64,000 nt of DNA from Pantoea agglomerans NBRC 102470 (GCF_001598475.1 NZ_BCZA01000003.1:416243-480242), one strand, 5' to 3'. Shown: positions 8,459-16,051, counted from the first letter of the stretch. Made by a program: numbers and translations. The notes: generated from the sequence alone by a model not told the origin.

Positions 8459-8493
8459 GGGCTGTCAGCATCACTGCTGACAGCCCTTTTTTT
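8459..8493 (+). terminator. Rho-independent terminator
   Basis: A 12-bp stem GGGCTGTCAGCA/TGCTGACAGCCC with a 4-base loop, followed by seven Ts. It ends the small-membrane-protein transcript and probably that of cheV. Confidence 0.9.
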
Positions 8494-8580
8494 GTCTGAA
8501 TTCCCTCTGGTTATTACTTAACCCTTTCTGATGATTTTTACTGACTATTTATTCACCCGGCGTTATTACTTAAAAATTAT

Positions 8581-8607
8581 TAAAGGTACAACTTCGTGCT
8601 CCGATAA
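8581..8607 (+). promoter_or_regulatory. Sigma-28 (FliA) promoter of the chemoreceptor gene
   Basis: TAAA at 8581-8584, exactly 15 bases, then TCCGATAA at 8600-8607. This matches the flagellar sigma-28 consensus TAAA-N15-GCCGATAA at 11 of 12 positions. It is 126 bases before the receptor start codon, leaving a moderately long leader. Confidence 0.75.
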
Positions 8608-8733
8608 CAGTATGCGCGAGATCACCTTTTTGCCTGAGGCTGTGACCACAGACATCAGCAAGGCACTGCGCACAACAGCAGGAAACCTGAGTGTTGCTAA
8701 CAAATTGATTAATAATAAAACGGGGAAGAGAAC

Positions 8734-10311
8734 ATGTTCAGTATCAAGAATATGAAGGTGGGAATGCGGCTCGCAGCAGCCTTCGGTATTATTGTGACGT
8801 TACTGATAGTGATTGGCGTGACATCCATAACCAGGATTAACAGCATTAATACGGCGATCGCCTCGATCGTTGACGATCGTTATGTGAAAGTACGACTGGC
8901 ATTTGATGTGCGCGATGGCGTCAACGATCAGATCAAATACCTGCGCGGCATGGTGATCGACACGACACGTCCGGAAATGAATGTGAAGCGTTATGGTCAG
9001 CTGGATGAAGCCACGCAACGCACCAACAGCGCAATGAAAAGGATCGAAGATATTCAGGTCACGCCGGTCGGCAAGAAAAAGATCGCCGGTCTGCTGGCCT
9101 CTTCCCAGGCTTTTGAGAAAGTTAAAGCAGAGCTGATCACCCTGGTGAAGGCGGGCGATTTTGAGGCTGCCAGCACCTATGTCCTGAAATCGATGACCGC
9201 CACCCAGAACAAATTCCTTCAGGATGCCGTGGATTTTGCCAACTCTCAGGACGCACAGTTGCGCAGTGAAGGTCAGGGTATTGTGGAAAATGGTCAGTCG
9301 GCTATCTCCATTACGCTGATTTTCTCCGCGCTGGCGATTCTGGCGTCTATTCTGCTGGGCTACTTCCTGACCCGTTCTATTGTGCGTCCGCTGGTTGCAG
9401 CGGTTGACATTGCTGAACGCGTTGCCGCAGGCGATCTGAGTTCACAGATGCAGGTGACCTCACGCGATGAAACCGGCGTCCTGATGCAGGCGCTGCAACG
9501 AATGAACGATAATCTGCTGTCGATTGTGACCGAAGTGCGTACCGGCTCCGACACTATTGCCGTGGCCTCTAATCAGATCTCCAGCGGGAACCTTGATCTT
9601 TCGACCCGAACCGAACAGCAGGCCAGTTCGCTGGAAGAGACCGCCTCTGCCATGGAGCAGATGACGTCGACCGTGAAACACAATGCCGACAACGCGCGTG
9701 AAGCCAATCACCTGGTTTCAACCACTTCCAGCGTGGCGCGTGAAGGTGGCGTGGTGATGGAGCAGGTCATTGAGAAGATGGAAGCGATCGCCCTCTCCTC
9801 ACGAAAAATTGTCGATATCATCAGCGTTATCGACTCCATCGCCTTCCAGACCAATATTCTCTCCCTGAACGCCGCGGTTGAAGCGGCACGCGCGGGTGAA
9901 CAGGGTCGTGGCTTTGCGGTCGTGGCGAGTGAAGTGCGTAATCTGGCGCAGCGCTCAGCCTCAGCGGCCAAAGAGATTAAGGTACTGATTGAAGATTCCG
10001 TCGCTAAAGTCGATGAAGGTAGCAAGCTGGTGACACACGCCGGTTCAACTATCGGCGAAGTGGTGAACAGCGTGCAGAGCGTGGCAAACATCATGAGCGA
10101 AATCACCATTGCCAGCAGCGAGCAGAGCAGCGGCATCAATGAAATCAATCAGGCGATTACCCAGATGGAAGCGGTGACGCAGCAGAACGCCGCGCTGGTA
10201 CAGGAAGCGTCAGCCGCCTCACAAGCACTGCAGGATCAGGCAGAGCGTATGGCACAGGCGATGAGCGTCTTTAATACCGGCAAGCTCTCACTGCAACCCG
10301 TACTGCGTTAA
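8734..10311 (+). CDS. Methyl-accepting chemotaxis protein
   Basis: A 525-residue transmembrane chemoreceptor of the Tsr/Tar architecture. TM1 is at about residues 11-32, a periplasmic four-helix-bundle ligand domain at 33-189, TM2 at 190-211 and HAMP at about 212-265. A methyl-accepting coiled-coil domain follows, with the conserved hairpin tip EQGRGFAVVASEVRNLAQRS near residue 389. Methylation-type Glu/Gln pairs occur in TRTEQQASSLEETASAMEQM. The C-terminus (SLQPVLR) lacks the NWETF pentapeptide, so it should depend on other receptors or direct access for CheR/CheB. The ligand cannot be inferred. The upstream FliA promoter ties it to motility. Confidence 0.93.
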   Translation: MFSIKNMKVGMRLAAAFGIIVTLLIVIGVTSITRINSINTAIASIVDDRYVKVRLAFDVRDGVNDQIKYLRGMVIDTTRPEMNVKRYGQLDEATQRTNSAMKRIEDIQVTPVGKKKIAGLLASSQAFEKVKAELITLVKAGDFEAASTYVLKSMTATQNKFLQDAVDFANSQDAQLRSEGQGIVENGQSAISITLIFSALAILASILLGYFLTRSIVRPLVAAVDIAERVAAGDLSSQMQVTSRDETGVLMQALQRMNDNLLSIVTEVRTGSDTIAVASNQISSGNLDLSTRTEQQASSLEETASAMEQMTSTVKHNADNAREANHLVSTTSSVAREGGVVMEQVIEKMEAIALSSRKIVDIISVIDSIAFQTNILSLNAAVEAARAGEQGRGFAVVASEVRNLAQRSASAAKEIKVLIEDSVAKVDEGSKLVTHAGSTIGEVVNSVQSVANIMSEITIASSEQSSGINEINQAITQMEAVTQQNAALVQEASAASQALQDQAERMAQAMSVFNTGKLSLQPVLR

Positions 10312-10515
10312 TCCCTCTCAACGGCCTGCTACGGCGGGCCAGTTTAAGAATGGTGACGATAAGGGCGGATAGGTTACAGGCAACAGAGCGGTTAGCGGTT
10401 AGTGGTAAGTGGTAAGCGTTATACAAGGGAATTGCAAATATACAGGGAAAGTGAAAGTAAACAGGCAGGTTACAAGAATAAAGCGTGAGGTTTGAGAAGG
10501 AGGAAACGCAGAAAC

Positions 10516-10542
10516 AAAAAAGGCTGCCAGAGGCAGCCTTTT
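10516..10542. terminator. Bidirectional terminator
   Basis: GGCTGCC/GGCAGCC stem with a 3-base loop, flanked by AAAAAA on the left and TTTT on the right. It can end the chemoreceptor transcript on the plus strand and the cold-shock operon on the minus strand. The rest of 10312-10585 holds no gene, only a short run of GGTTAG/GGTAAG-like repeats at about 10389-10418. Confidence 0.8.
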
Positions 10543-10585
10543 ATTACTGTAAATGCAACAACGCTATAAAGCTCACTAGCCTTAA

Positions 10586-10750
10586 TCAGAGAGCGCGAAG
10601 CTGACTCTGAATTGCAATCCTTGCCAGGTTCACCTGAACCACGACAGATTTGCAGAAAATGCATTTCGCTCCATGCGGGTTGGCTCTTGTAACATCAAAA
10701 TGTGATGTACGAAACTGTGAGCCACTACAGTGAGGACATTTAAAAGTAAT
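10586..10750 (-). CDS. YmcF/YnfQ-type cold-shock zinc-ribbon microprotein, ATT start
   Basis: A 54-codon reading frame begins nine bases after the stop codon of the cold-shock gene. It encodes a four-cysteine zinc ribbon: CPHC at residues 5-8 and CIFC at 30-33, with the linker FDVTRANPHGAK. It has no ATG. Its first codon after a good ribosome site (AAGGA, six bases before) is ATT at 10750-10748. E. coli YmcF and YnfQ are cold-induced microproteins beside cspG and cspI, shown by proteomics and mutagenesis to start at ATT, and they share this ribbon pattern. Start, position and cysteines all agree. Function is unknown even in E. coli; translation would rely on cold-shock co-expression. Confidence 0.8.
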   Translation of the reverse strand: MTFKCPHCSGSQFRTSHFDVTRANPHGAKCIFCKSVVVQVNLARIAIQSQLRAL

Positions 10751-10759
10751 TTTCAGTCC

Positions 10760-10972
10760 TTAGAGACCAACAACGTTCGCAGCAGCTGGGCCTTTGGCGC
10801 CATTTTCTACTGTGAATTCAACTTGCTGACCTTCATCTAATGAACGGAAATCGGTGCCCTGGATTGCAGAGAAATGTACGAATACATCTTTGCTGCCGTC
10901 TGCAGGAGAAATGAAACCGAAGCCTTTCTCTGCGTTAAACCATTTAACGGTACCGCGAATTTTGTTAGACAT
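10760..10972 (-). CDS. CspA-family cold-shock RNA chaperone
   Basis: A 70-residue cold-shock-domain protein with both RNA-binding motifs, KGFGFI (residues 16-21) and VFVHF (30-34). It melts secondary structure in mRNA. The N-terminus ([20 protein letters not shown]) is closest to the CspB/CspG/CspI group, and the cold-box leader supports a cold-inducible rather than constitutive paralogue. It is followed directly by the ATT-started zinc-ribbon gene. I leave the paralogue letter open. Confidence 0.95.
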   Translation of the reverse strand: MSNKIRGTVKWFNAEKGFGFISPADGSKDVFVHFSAIQGTDFRSLDEGQQVEFTVENGAKGPAAANVVGL

Positions 10973-11140
10973 GCTTAAATCCTTAATATATCGAGCCTTC
11001 CGGCATACATAATGGCCTGAGAACAGATTTTAATCAGAACGTAAGAGAAGACTCAAAAAGAAGGGATGTCTCGCGACAAACTTAGAGATGAGAACTGCTT
11101 TGGTTACTTACTTTGATAGTGTCTGTTAATCAAACCGACG
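10973..11140 (-). promoter_or_regulatory. CspA-type cold-box leader (thermosensing 5' UTR)
   Basis: The ~168-base region upstream of the cold-shock gene, read on the minus strand, carries a cold-box sequence, CGGTTTGATTAACAGAC, at 11137-11121. Near the start codon it has GCCGGAAGGC, like the cspA leader. In E. coli this leader folds differently at low temperature and makes the mRNA stable and well translated. The transcription start near 11140 is inferred by analogy. Confidence 0.75.
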
Positions 11141-11310
11141 ATTCATTAGGCCACACTTCTTAAAGTGACGCAAGCCGTAATTCAAATTAATCGCAATCAG
11201 CCCGCTGACGAGGATGAAGGCGAAAGGCTGTGTCAGGGAGACTGTCTGGCTTCACAGTGCAGCGGTGACTTTTCTGGCGACGTAAAAAGAAGCGGAGATA
11301 ATGTCAGATC

Positions 11311-11338
11311 AAAAAAGGGCGAGGCCGGAGCCTCGCCC
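11311..11338 (-). terminator. Terminator of the lysis/tailspike operon
   Basis: GGGCGAGGC/GCCTCGCCC with a 4-base loop; on the minus strand it is followed by six Ts. It lies 15 bases past the tailspike stop and closes the phage-derived operon. Confidence 0.88.
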
Positions 11339-11353
11339 AAAACATGCCGATCA

Positions 11354-13108
11354 TCAATCGTAGTAAGGAACCTTACGGTCAACGCCGTTGATATTGATCA
11401 GCACAAAACCGGTCGGAGCGGTCTTATTGGTTGGCGTACCCGCAGCAGTAGCCAGCGTAACCACCCCTTTTTCGTTGGCCCCGATGCCCGCCAGCCCGTT
11501 GTGCATGCCAAAACGTGCAGCGGGTTTCAGGTTGCTGATTTTGGTGATGTCCGTAACCACCGACATATCAGCCTGGAACAGCGAGCAGGAACCGGTATCG
11601 AAGCGGGTCGGACCGGTCGTCTTCAGGTTGAACATGGTCTCGCCGCTGTTCGCTCTCAGCTTGACCCAGATTACGGCATAGGTGGTCCCTACCCGGCCAT
11701 AACGAATGTCCAGTACGGAAGGCTGACCCATGTGATAAGCATCGGCCCAGACAGTCTCTAGTCGCTGGAGGTTGATCAGGGTTTTACCGGTGCCCACCAC
11801 ATTAACCGGCGAACCGGCGGTGCCGGAGGGCGTGGTCGCATCCGCTTTCCCGATCAGCTCCATTACCCATTGCTGGTTAGGCGCCGGGAAATAGAGCTGC
11901 CCCAGCCGATACCAGTTGTCGGTATCAGTGTTGTTCACCACTTTATAGCCGCTGTAGTAGCCGGCACGCAGCGAACCGGTCATGAACGTGCCGTAGTTCT
12001 CATCCCGACGATAGCCATATTCGAAGGTCGATAACCACTTACTTCCGGCCAGATCATTGGTGATTTTCGCCCCCGCCTGCAGGTTGATATGACGCATCAC
12101 CACGCGGGCATTATTGAGATTGAGCGGCGTGCCGCAATCTTCAATGTTGAGCGTTTCGATGTTCCAGCCGCCATCCGACAGATCTCCTGGGTTAGTCGTG
12201 TGCTCAATCCAGACGTTACGCATGAGCCCCTGTGTGACGCGTGGCATATAGAGCGTCGCGTCGCCATAGCCCGACTGGAAGTTGGCATTACACAGCTCAA
12301 TGGCGGTTGAGTGGTCCCAGTTCCCCTTCGGCGTGTTTGACCAGCCGACATCAAACACCCGTGAAAAGGTATTGGAGCTGTAAATCTGATCGAACTTACT
12401 GTCGAGCGTATCCTGCAGCTTAAAGACGGTTCCCCCGGTACTTTGCGCCTTGAAGCAGAAGATATTGACGATCTGGCCTCCGACAATGGTATTTTCAAAG
12501 AACGGCTGCGTGTTACTGCACTGTTCAGGCGTGACGGTGACTTTGGCCGCGGTGTCGACAGTCCCGGCGTTAGCCTGTCCATGCCAGCAGATGCCTTTAA
12601 TGACGATTCGACGCGCATTAACCTTAAACACGGTATTCGCGCTTTTATCAGAAACAATGGTGGTGCGCGGTGCCGAGCCGAGCTCGATATCATCGCCTGC
12701 CAGACCAAAAAACGACAACTCCGTATCGCTGATATCGATGGGTGAAATCAGGAAGCGGCCCCCCGGAAAACGCACCGGAATCGCTTTCGCGTAGGCGTTG
12801 TAAGACTGTGTCCATGCCAGCATCCGCTTAAAGGCTTCAGTGTCATCGGTCACGCCATCCCCTTTCGCGCCAAAGTGCAGAATGTTCACTTCGGCGGGAT
12901 CGTTGATGGTGCGCTTCCAGTAGAAACCGTTACCCACCGCCACCGTACCGCCATCATCTTTCAGCGGAGTGGTGCTGAGGAAACCGACAAAGTCTGCGCC
13001 GCCACGGAAGCTGGAGTCCTTATCGTAATAGCGTTTAAGGCTCGCGACTTCACCTGATTTTGGTGGAACAGTGGTACGCAGTTCAGCAAAAGAGTTAACT
13101 TCGATCAT
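11354..13108 (-). CDS. Phage tailspike-like right-handed beta-helix protein
   Basis: A 584-residue protein with the hallmark FGAKGDGVTDDTEAF (residues 79-93) of the pectate-lyase/tailspike superfamily. A parallel beta-helix follows, then a C-terminal part that may trimerise. The N-terminal ~65 residues (EVASLKRYYDKDSSFRGGAD...) look like the head-binding or adaptor domain of enterobacterial EPS/capsule depolymerases. The start at 13108 has AGGAGG seven bases upstream. It is the last gene of a minus-strand lysis cassette and shares its terminator. No signal peptide is seen, so release would need lysis. Substrate unknown; an exopolysaccharide is the natural guess. Confidence 0.78.
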   Translation of the reverse strand: MIEVNSFAELRTTVPPKSGEVASLKRYYDKDSSFRGGADFVGFLSTTPLKDDGGTVAVGNGFYWKRTINDPAEVNILHFGAKGDGVTDDTEAFKRMLAWTQSYNAYAKAIPVRFPGGRFLISPIDISDTELSFFGLAGDDIELGSAPRTTIVSDKSANTVFKVNARRIVIKGICWHGQANAGTVDTAAKVTVTPEQCSNTQPFFENTIVGGQIVNIFCFKAQSTGGTVFKLQDTLDSKFDQIYSSNTFSRVFDVGWSNTPKGNWDHSTAIELCNANFQSGYGDATLYMPRVTQGLMRNVWIEHTTNPGDLSDGGWNIETLNIEDCGTPLNLNNARVVMRHINLQAGAKITNDLAGSKWLSTFEYGYRRDENYGTFMTGSLRAGYYSGYKVVNNTDTDNWYRLGQLYFPAPNQQWVMELIGKADATTPSGTAGSPVNVVGTGKTLINLQRLETVWADAYHMGQPSVLDIRYGRVGTTYAVIWVKLRANSGETMFNLKTTGPTRFDTGSCSLFQADMSVVTDITKISNLKPAARFGMHNGLAGIGANEKGVVTLATAAGTPTNKTAPTGFVLININGVDRKVPYYD

Positions 13109-13154
13109 AGAATCCTCCTCAGGATCATAGAGATATCGCGCTGAAATCAGCGCA

Positions 13155-13391
13155 CTACTTAGCCGCAGCCGGATGGCCGCAAAGGGAGTCCCACATGTCG
13201 TTGTGGGTGTTGATGGCGCGCACCGTACGAACGTCCATTTTTTGCGCGTCATCGCCGTAGGTATAAAGAGGGGAAAAAAGTACGCAGGCAGAGTCGGTGA
13301 TCGCCACCGGCTCAGGGTTTGTGGTATTTCGACTGCTGCAGCTTGTCGCGAGCAGCAGCGTCATCAAGGCTATGGTTGTCAGTCGCCACAC
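13155..13391 (-). CDS. Rz1-like outer-membrane spanin (o-spanin lipoprotein)
   Basis: A 78-residue lipoprotein encoded in a different frame, starting inside the inner-spanin gene and continuing past its end. The start is GTG at 13391 (VWRLTTIALMTLLLATSC). It has a perfect GAGGAGG six bases upstream, a short hydrophobic signal and a lipobox-like LLATSC with the acylated Cys at residue 18. Longer in-frame starts have no signal peptide. In phages the Rz/Rz1 pair bridges the periplasm and fuses the two membranes in the last step of lysis. The overlapping layout is typical of Rz1. Confidence 0.75.
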   Translation of the reverse strand: MWRLTTIALMTLLLATSCSSRNTTNPEPVAITDSACVLFSPLYTYGDDAQKMDVRTVRAINTHNDMWDSLCGHPAAAK

Positions 13392-13605
13392 GGTTAGCCT
13401 CCTCGCGGTTATGTTGTTGCTGTTGCGCCACCGCGGTGACGCGGGACGCCTCCTGTTGCGCGTTATCGACGTCAGAACGCGCTTTTTGCTGCACTTTGCC
13501 GATTTTCTTGCCGCCGAAATAACTGGCGGCCAGTGCCGCAATGACGCCAGCCAGCGCGGCGAGCCAGTGCCAGCTGCCGCCCAGTAAGGTGGTAATCAGA
13601 GTCAT
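13312..13605 (-). CDS. Rz-like inner-membrane spanin (i-spanin)
   Basis: A 97-residue protein with one N-terminal membrane helix (WHWLAALAGVIAALAASYF, about residues 12-30). A long charged, Gln-rich coiled coil follows (QQKARSDVDNAQQEASRV...). This is the shape of inner-membrane spanins, which pair with the Rz1-like lipoprotein encoded in the overlapping frame. It overlaps the holin gene by 4 bases (ATGA), which implies translational coupling. Confidence 0.75.
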   Translation of the reverse strand: MTLITTLLGGSWHWLAALAGVIAALAASYFGGKKIGKVQQKARSDVDNAQQEASRVTAVAQQQQHNREEANRVATDNHSLDDAAARDKLQQSKYHKP

Positions 13606-13949
13606 GGCTTCGCTCCTTCAGACTGCTCCTTCGCATTGAGCAGGTTTTTCTGACGAACAAATTGTGCAATCACCCCCATCGCCACCATGAAGGCACCCAC
13701 CAGCCCGAGGTAGTTGTGCGGCAGAATCGCTTTAACGTCTTCGGGCAGTGCACTCCAGGCATCAACGGCGGCCGAAGGAAACGACTGCGCCCAGGCGCTG
13801 AGCATGGAACCCAGCGACGCAAGCCAGACAGACCAGGTTTTGAAAAGCAGACGGGCATGAGAGACAAACTGGAGGGTGGTAAAGCGCTGCAGCAGCAGCA
13901 GAATGATGATTGCCGTCAGCACGGCGGTGAGAAACATGAGCCATCTCAT
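13602..13949 (-). CDS. Putative phage holin
   Basis: A 115-residue membrane protein. It has an N-terminal hydrophobic segment (residues 3-21), a moderately hydrophobic middle (about 40-55), a strong C-terminal segment (YLGLVGAFMVAMGVIAQFV, about 79-97) and a basic tail. Size, topology and position between the endolysin and spanin genes point to a holin, which makes timed holes in the inner membrane so endolysin can escape. It overlaps the endolysin gene by 4 bases. The family is not certain from sequence alone. Confidence 0.7.
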   Translation of the reverse strand: MRWLMFLTAVLTAIIILLLLQRFTTLQFVSHARLLFKTWSVWLASLGSMLSAWAQSFPSAAVDAWSALPEDVKAILPHNYLGLVGAFMVAMGVIAQFVRQKNLLNAKEQSEGAKP

Positions 13950-14413
13950 AGCAACCCCCTGTAAACCGCATAGGTTCCGCTGCGCATCATCTCCGCGTGA
14001 CGTCTGGCGCGGCCCGGCGTCTGACGGGCCCAGAGGCTGTTCATCATCGCGTCAGCCGCATCATTAAACTGTTCAGCCACGATCGCGCTGAGCATGTTTT
14101 TGAACTGCAGGACGCCCTCGACGCCCAGCTGATAAGCCATGCTCAGCAGCACGTCGGTGCGGGCGTCGTTGCACTTCGCCAGCGCATTACGCAGCAGCTC
14201 CCTGCCCTGCATCTCCTGAATTTTGTTTTCAAGAATGCACTGCTTCCAGACATCACCGACGCGCCGTGGCACGCGGAAAGCGTAATTACTCAGAGACGCC
14301 CCCTTGGGTCCAATGCGAATGCCGCCGGCCACCGTGGGAAAGCCCAGCGTGTCGAGATAGGGCGTGTCGACATACCCCTCTTCAAAATTCAGTACTGCGA
14401 TTATCTGGCTCAT
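13946..14413 (-). CDS. Phage-type endolysin (T4-like muramidase)
   Basis: A 155-residue GH24 lysozyme. E12, D21 and T27 in FEEGYVDTPYLDTLGFPT have exactly the spacing of the T4 lysozyme catalytic triad (E11-D20-T26). It has no signal peptide, so it depends on the holin for export. The ATG at 14413 has GAGGAG about six bases upstream. It is first in the tightly overlapping series endolysin, holin, i-spanin/o-spanin, tailspike-like gene. Confidence 0.85.
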   Translation of the reverse strand: MSQIIAVLNFEEGYVDTPYLDTLGFPTVAGGIRIGPKGASLSNYAFRVPRRVGDVWKQCILENKIQEMQGRELLRNALAKCNDARTDVLLSMAYQLGVEGVLQFKNMLSAIVAEQFNDAADAMMNSLWARQTPGRARRHAEMMRSGTYAVYRGLL

Positions 14414-14617
14414 AACGACTCCTCAATGACGGGTTAAAGCAACTCAGCCTTGTGAAAAGAAATACATAACGCTCGCTGATCATTACTCAACACGGCGCAG
14501 CAGAAGGCCTTACTGACCCTGCAGCAAAACTGAACAGTAATTCAGAAAATTGCGCCCAGTGAGAACTGGAGAAAGCGAAGAGTTAGCCGGAACGGAAAAA
14601 TGCGTTTTCTGCGCGTT

Positions 14618-14896
14618 TCAGCTCACGGCGTAGAGATGAACGTGCGGAAGACAGCAATTGTCGAAACTGGGTGTTTCCTGACTGGTGACGCGGGGTGCAG
14701 TAATTGCGCGGTCAACGCGCGGGGCGACCTGACGCTGGCAGATTTGCTCTGCACGTCTCAGGGTGGGTGTTTCAGTTGGGAAGTTCAGGGCCTCGTCGAT
14801 GCTCTGTGTCAGGCTGCTGAGAGGTTGGCGCCGCCGGTGGCGACGAGTACGTGCGTTGCCTATAAAAACGCTTTTGCCATAGTGAATTATCGCCAT
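14618..14896 (-). CDS. 92-aa protein of unknown function upstream of the lysis genes
   Basis: A 92-residue protein starting MAIIHYGKSVFIGNARTRRH at 14896, with a very strong AGGAGG upstream. It has a basic Arg/His-rich N-terminal third (RTRRHRRRQ), then TLRRAEQICQRQVAPR, and no membrane segment. Its place between the repressor-like gene and the endolysin, on the same strand, is where lambdoid phages carry the late antiterminator Q or another late regulator. That parallel is positional only; I do not recognise the family. The 200 bases between it and the endolysin carry no gene. Confidence 0.55.
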   Translation of the reverse strand: MAIIHYGKSVFIGNARTRRHRRRQPLSSLTQSIDEALNFPTETPTLRRAEQICQRQVAPRVDRAITAPRVTSQETPSFDNCCLPHVHLYAVS

Positions 14897-15319
14897 AACT
14901 CCTCCTGTGAATGAGTCTTTGGCGATGGGGTGGCAGGCGCGAGCTTTCGGCGAACCGAACGGGCCCGAATGTCGCGTATCACGGTCGCACGCTTGCCGCC
15001 CGGCTGCATTAGCAGTCAGGTGGAAAGTAAGCGAGGGGAAATAAACGGCATCTGACGACGCTGCATTTTGCGCATCCACCCCATCCCAAAGTTCACTGAC
15101 TTTTGGGTGGTATGATTCGCGCTTGTGCAGCGCCTCAATTGTTTAAGAGCGGCTCGTCCCTGAAAGAACTGCTTCGTTCATCCATATCCAAATTATTAAC
15201 AGGTTCTTATGCTTTATCAAACACTGTTGGTTAATTTTTTATTTACCGCTGGTTAAATTTATGAATTTATGCCGATTATTTTTTTTTCAGCCTTCCTGAA
15301 AAAACCGGCAGAAGTGGCC
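14897..15319. other. Intergenic region between orphan gene and S24 regulator
   Basis: About 420 bases without a convincing gene. The part nearest the regulator (15190-15300) is AT-rich and has two TGGTTAAwTT motifs at 15227 and 15251. It also holds an A/T-rich hairpin (TTTTTTCAG/CTGAAAAAA) at 15282-15304. The promoter for the orphan and lysis genes should be here, so repressor operators are expected, but none is clear. Confidence 0.4.
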
Positions 15320-16051
15320 TTAACCGAGGATTTGATAATGTCGCGCCTGGCTCATGATCACTTTGGCCAGTACCTTCAGGCTGGTGACGTCATCATGATT
15401 GAGATACCAGGTTTCATAGCGCTTATTATCTGATATTACAGCGATTTTCTTATGCTGCAGCTGCAGGCGCTTGAGATAGAGCTGCTCATCAAGGGTGAAA
15501 ATATAGATGCCGTCGCCGTCGAACATCCGCACGCTGATATCCACAAACAGCTGATCGCGCGGCGCAAAGGTGTCAGCCATGGAGTCACTGTTGATAGCGA
15601 TTAACCGGATGTTTTCCGCCGGGCGCCCGTTGAACAGCACCCGCGCCTCATCCAGACCATATTCGATCGCCTGGATAGTCTCGACAAACTCATCACGCGC
15701 GGGCAGGCCCGCAGCACTTCGCTGACCAATGTCGAGGCTATCAATCCGAAACACACTCTTCTGAGCGGAGAGCGCACTTAGCGTCACCGGTTCAGCAGGC
15801 TGTTCCATACCGTACTGCAGCCACTCAACCCTGACGCCCAGTAGCTGACTGAGAGCCAGTAAATTGCCGCCATCCGGCACTGACTGCGCGTTAAACCACT
15901 TCCACACACCCGGCGTTGATATCTTACAGCCTTGCTGCTGCAGGGCCCTGGCAACCTGTTTGTTACGTCCATGTCCGGCAATACCGGCACTCTCACAGGC
16001 CGCTATCAGCCTGGCGGTGAAAGCTTGTCTTGTACTTTCTTTTTTAACCAT
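15320..16051 (-). CDS. CI/LexA-like regulator with S24 peptidase domain
   Basis: A 243-residue repressor-like protein. An N-terminal helix-turn-helix (about residues 28-80, NKQVARALQQ to GVRVEWLQYG) is joined to a C-terminal S24 peptidase domain with the serine S157 in NSDSMADTF and the lysine K194 in LYLKRL. An Ala-Gly pair at 114-115 (SAAGLPA) could be the self-cleavage site. These are the features of phage CI/C2 repressors that are inactivated by RecA after DNA damage. It is upstream of, and on the same strand as, the lysis cassette and is its obvious candidate regulator. Confidence 0.85.
   Translation of the reverse strand: MVKKESTRQAFTARLIAACESAGIAGHGRNKQVARALQQQGCKISTPGVWKWFNAQSVPDGGNLLALSQLLGVRVEWLQYGMEQPAEPVTLSALSAQKSVFRIDSLDIGQRSAAGLPARDEFVETIQAIEYGLDEARVLFNGRPAENIRLIAINSDSMADTFAPRDQLFVDISVRMFDGDGIYIFTLDEQLYLKRLQLQHKKIAVISDNKRYETWYLNHDDVTSLKVLAKVIMSQARHYQILG

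Noticed and set aside
10470..10664. ATG-started 64-codon minus-strand frame after the cold-shock gene
   Set aside because: It overlaps the zinc-ribbon frame out of phase and runs through the terminator hairpin; the ATT-started frame has the ribosome site and conserved cysteines.
11165..11761. 198-codon plus-strand frame opposite the tailspike gene
   Set aside because: It crosses the terminator and antisense coding sequence; no ribosome site and no recognisable domain.
13392..13541. Longer in-frame 5' extension of the o-spanin gene
   Set aside because: The extension has no signal peptide and is just the third frame of the i-spanin gene; the GTG at 13391 has the perfect ribosome site.
11311..16051. 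Complete prophage
   Set aside because: No integrase, packaging, capsid or tail-assembly genes and no tRNA or direct-repeat attachment sites at its edges.
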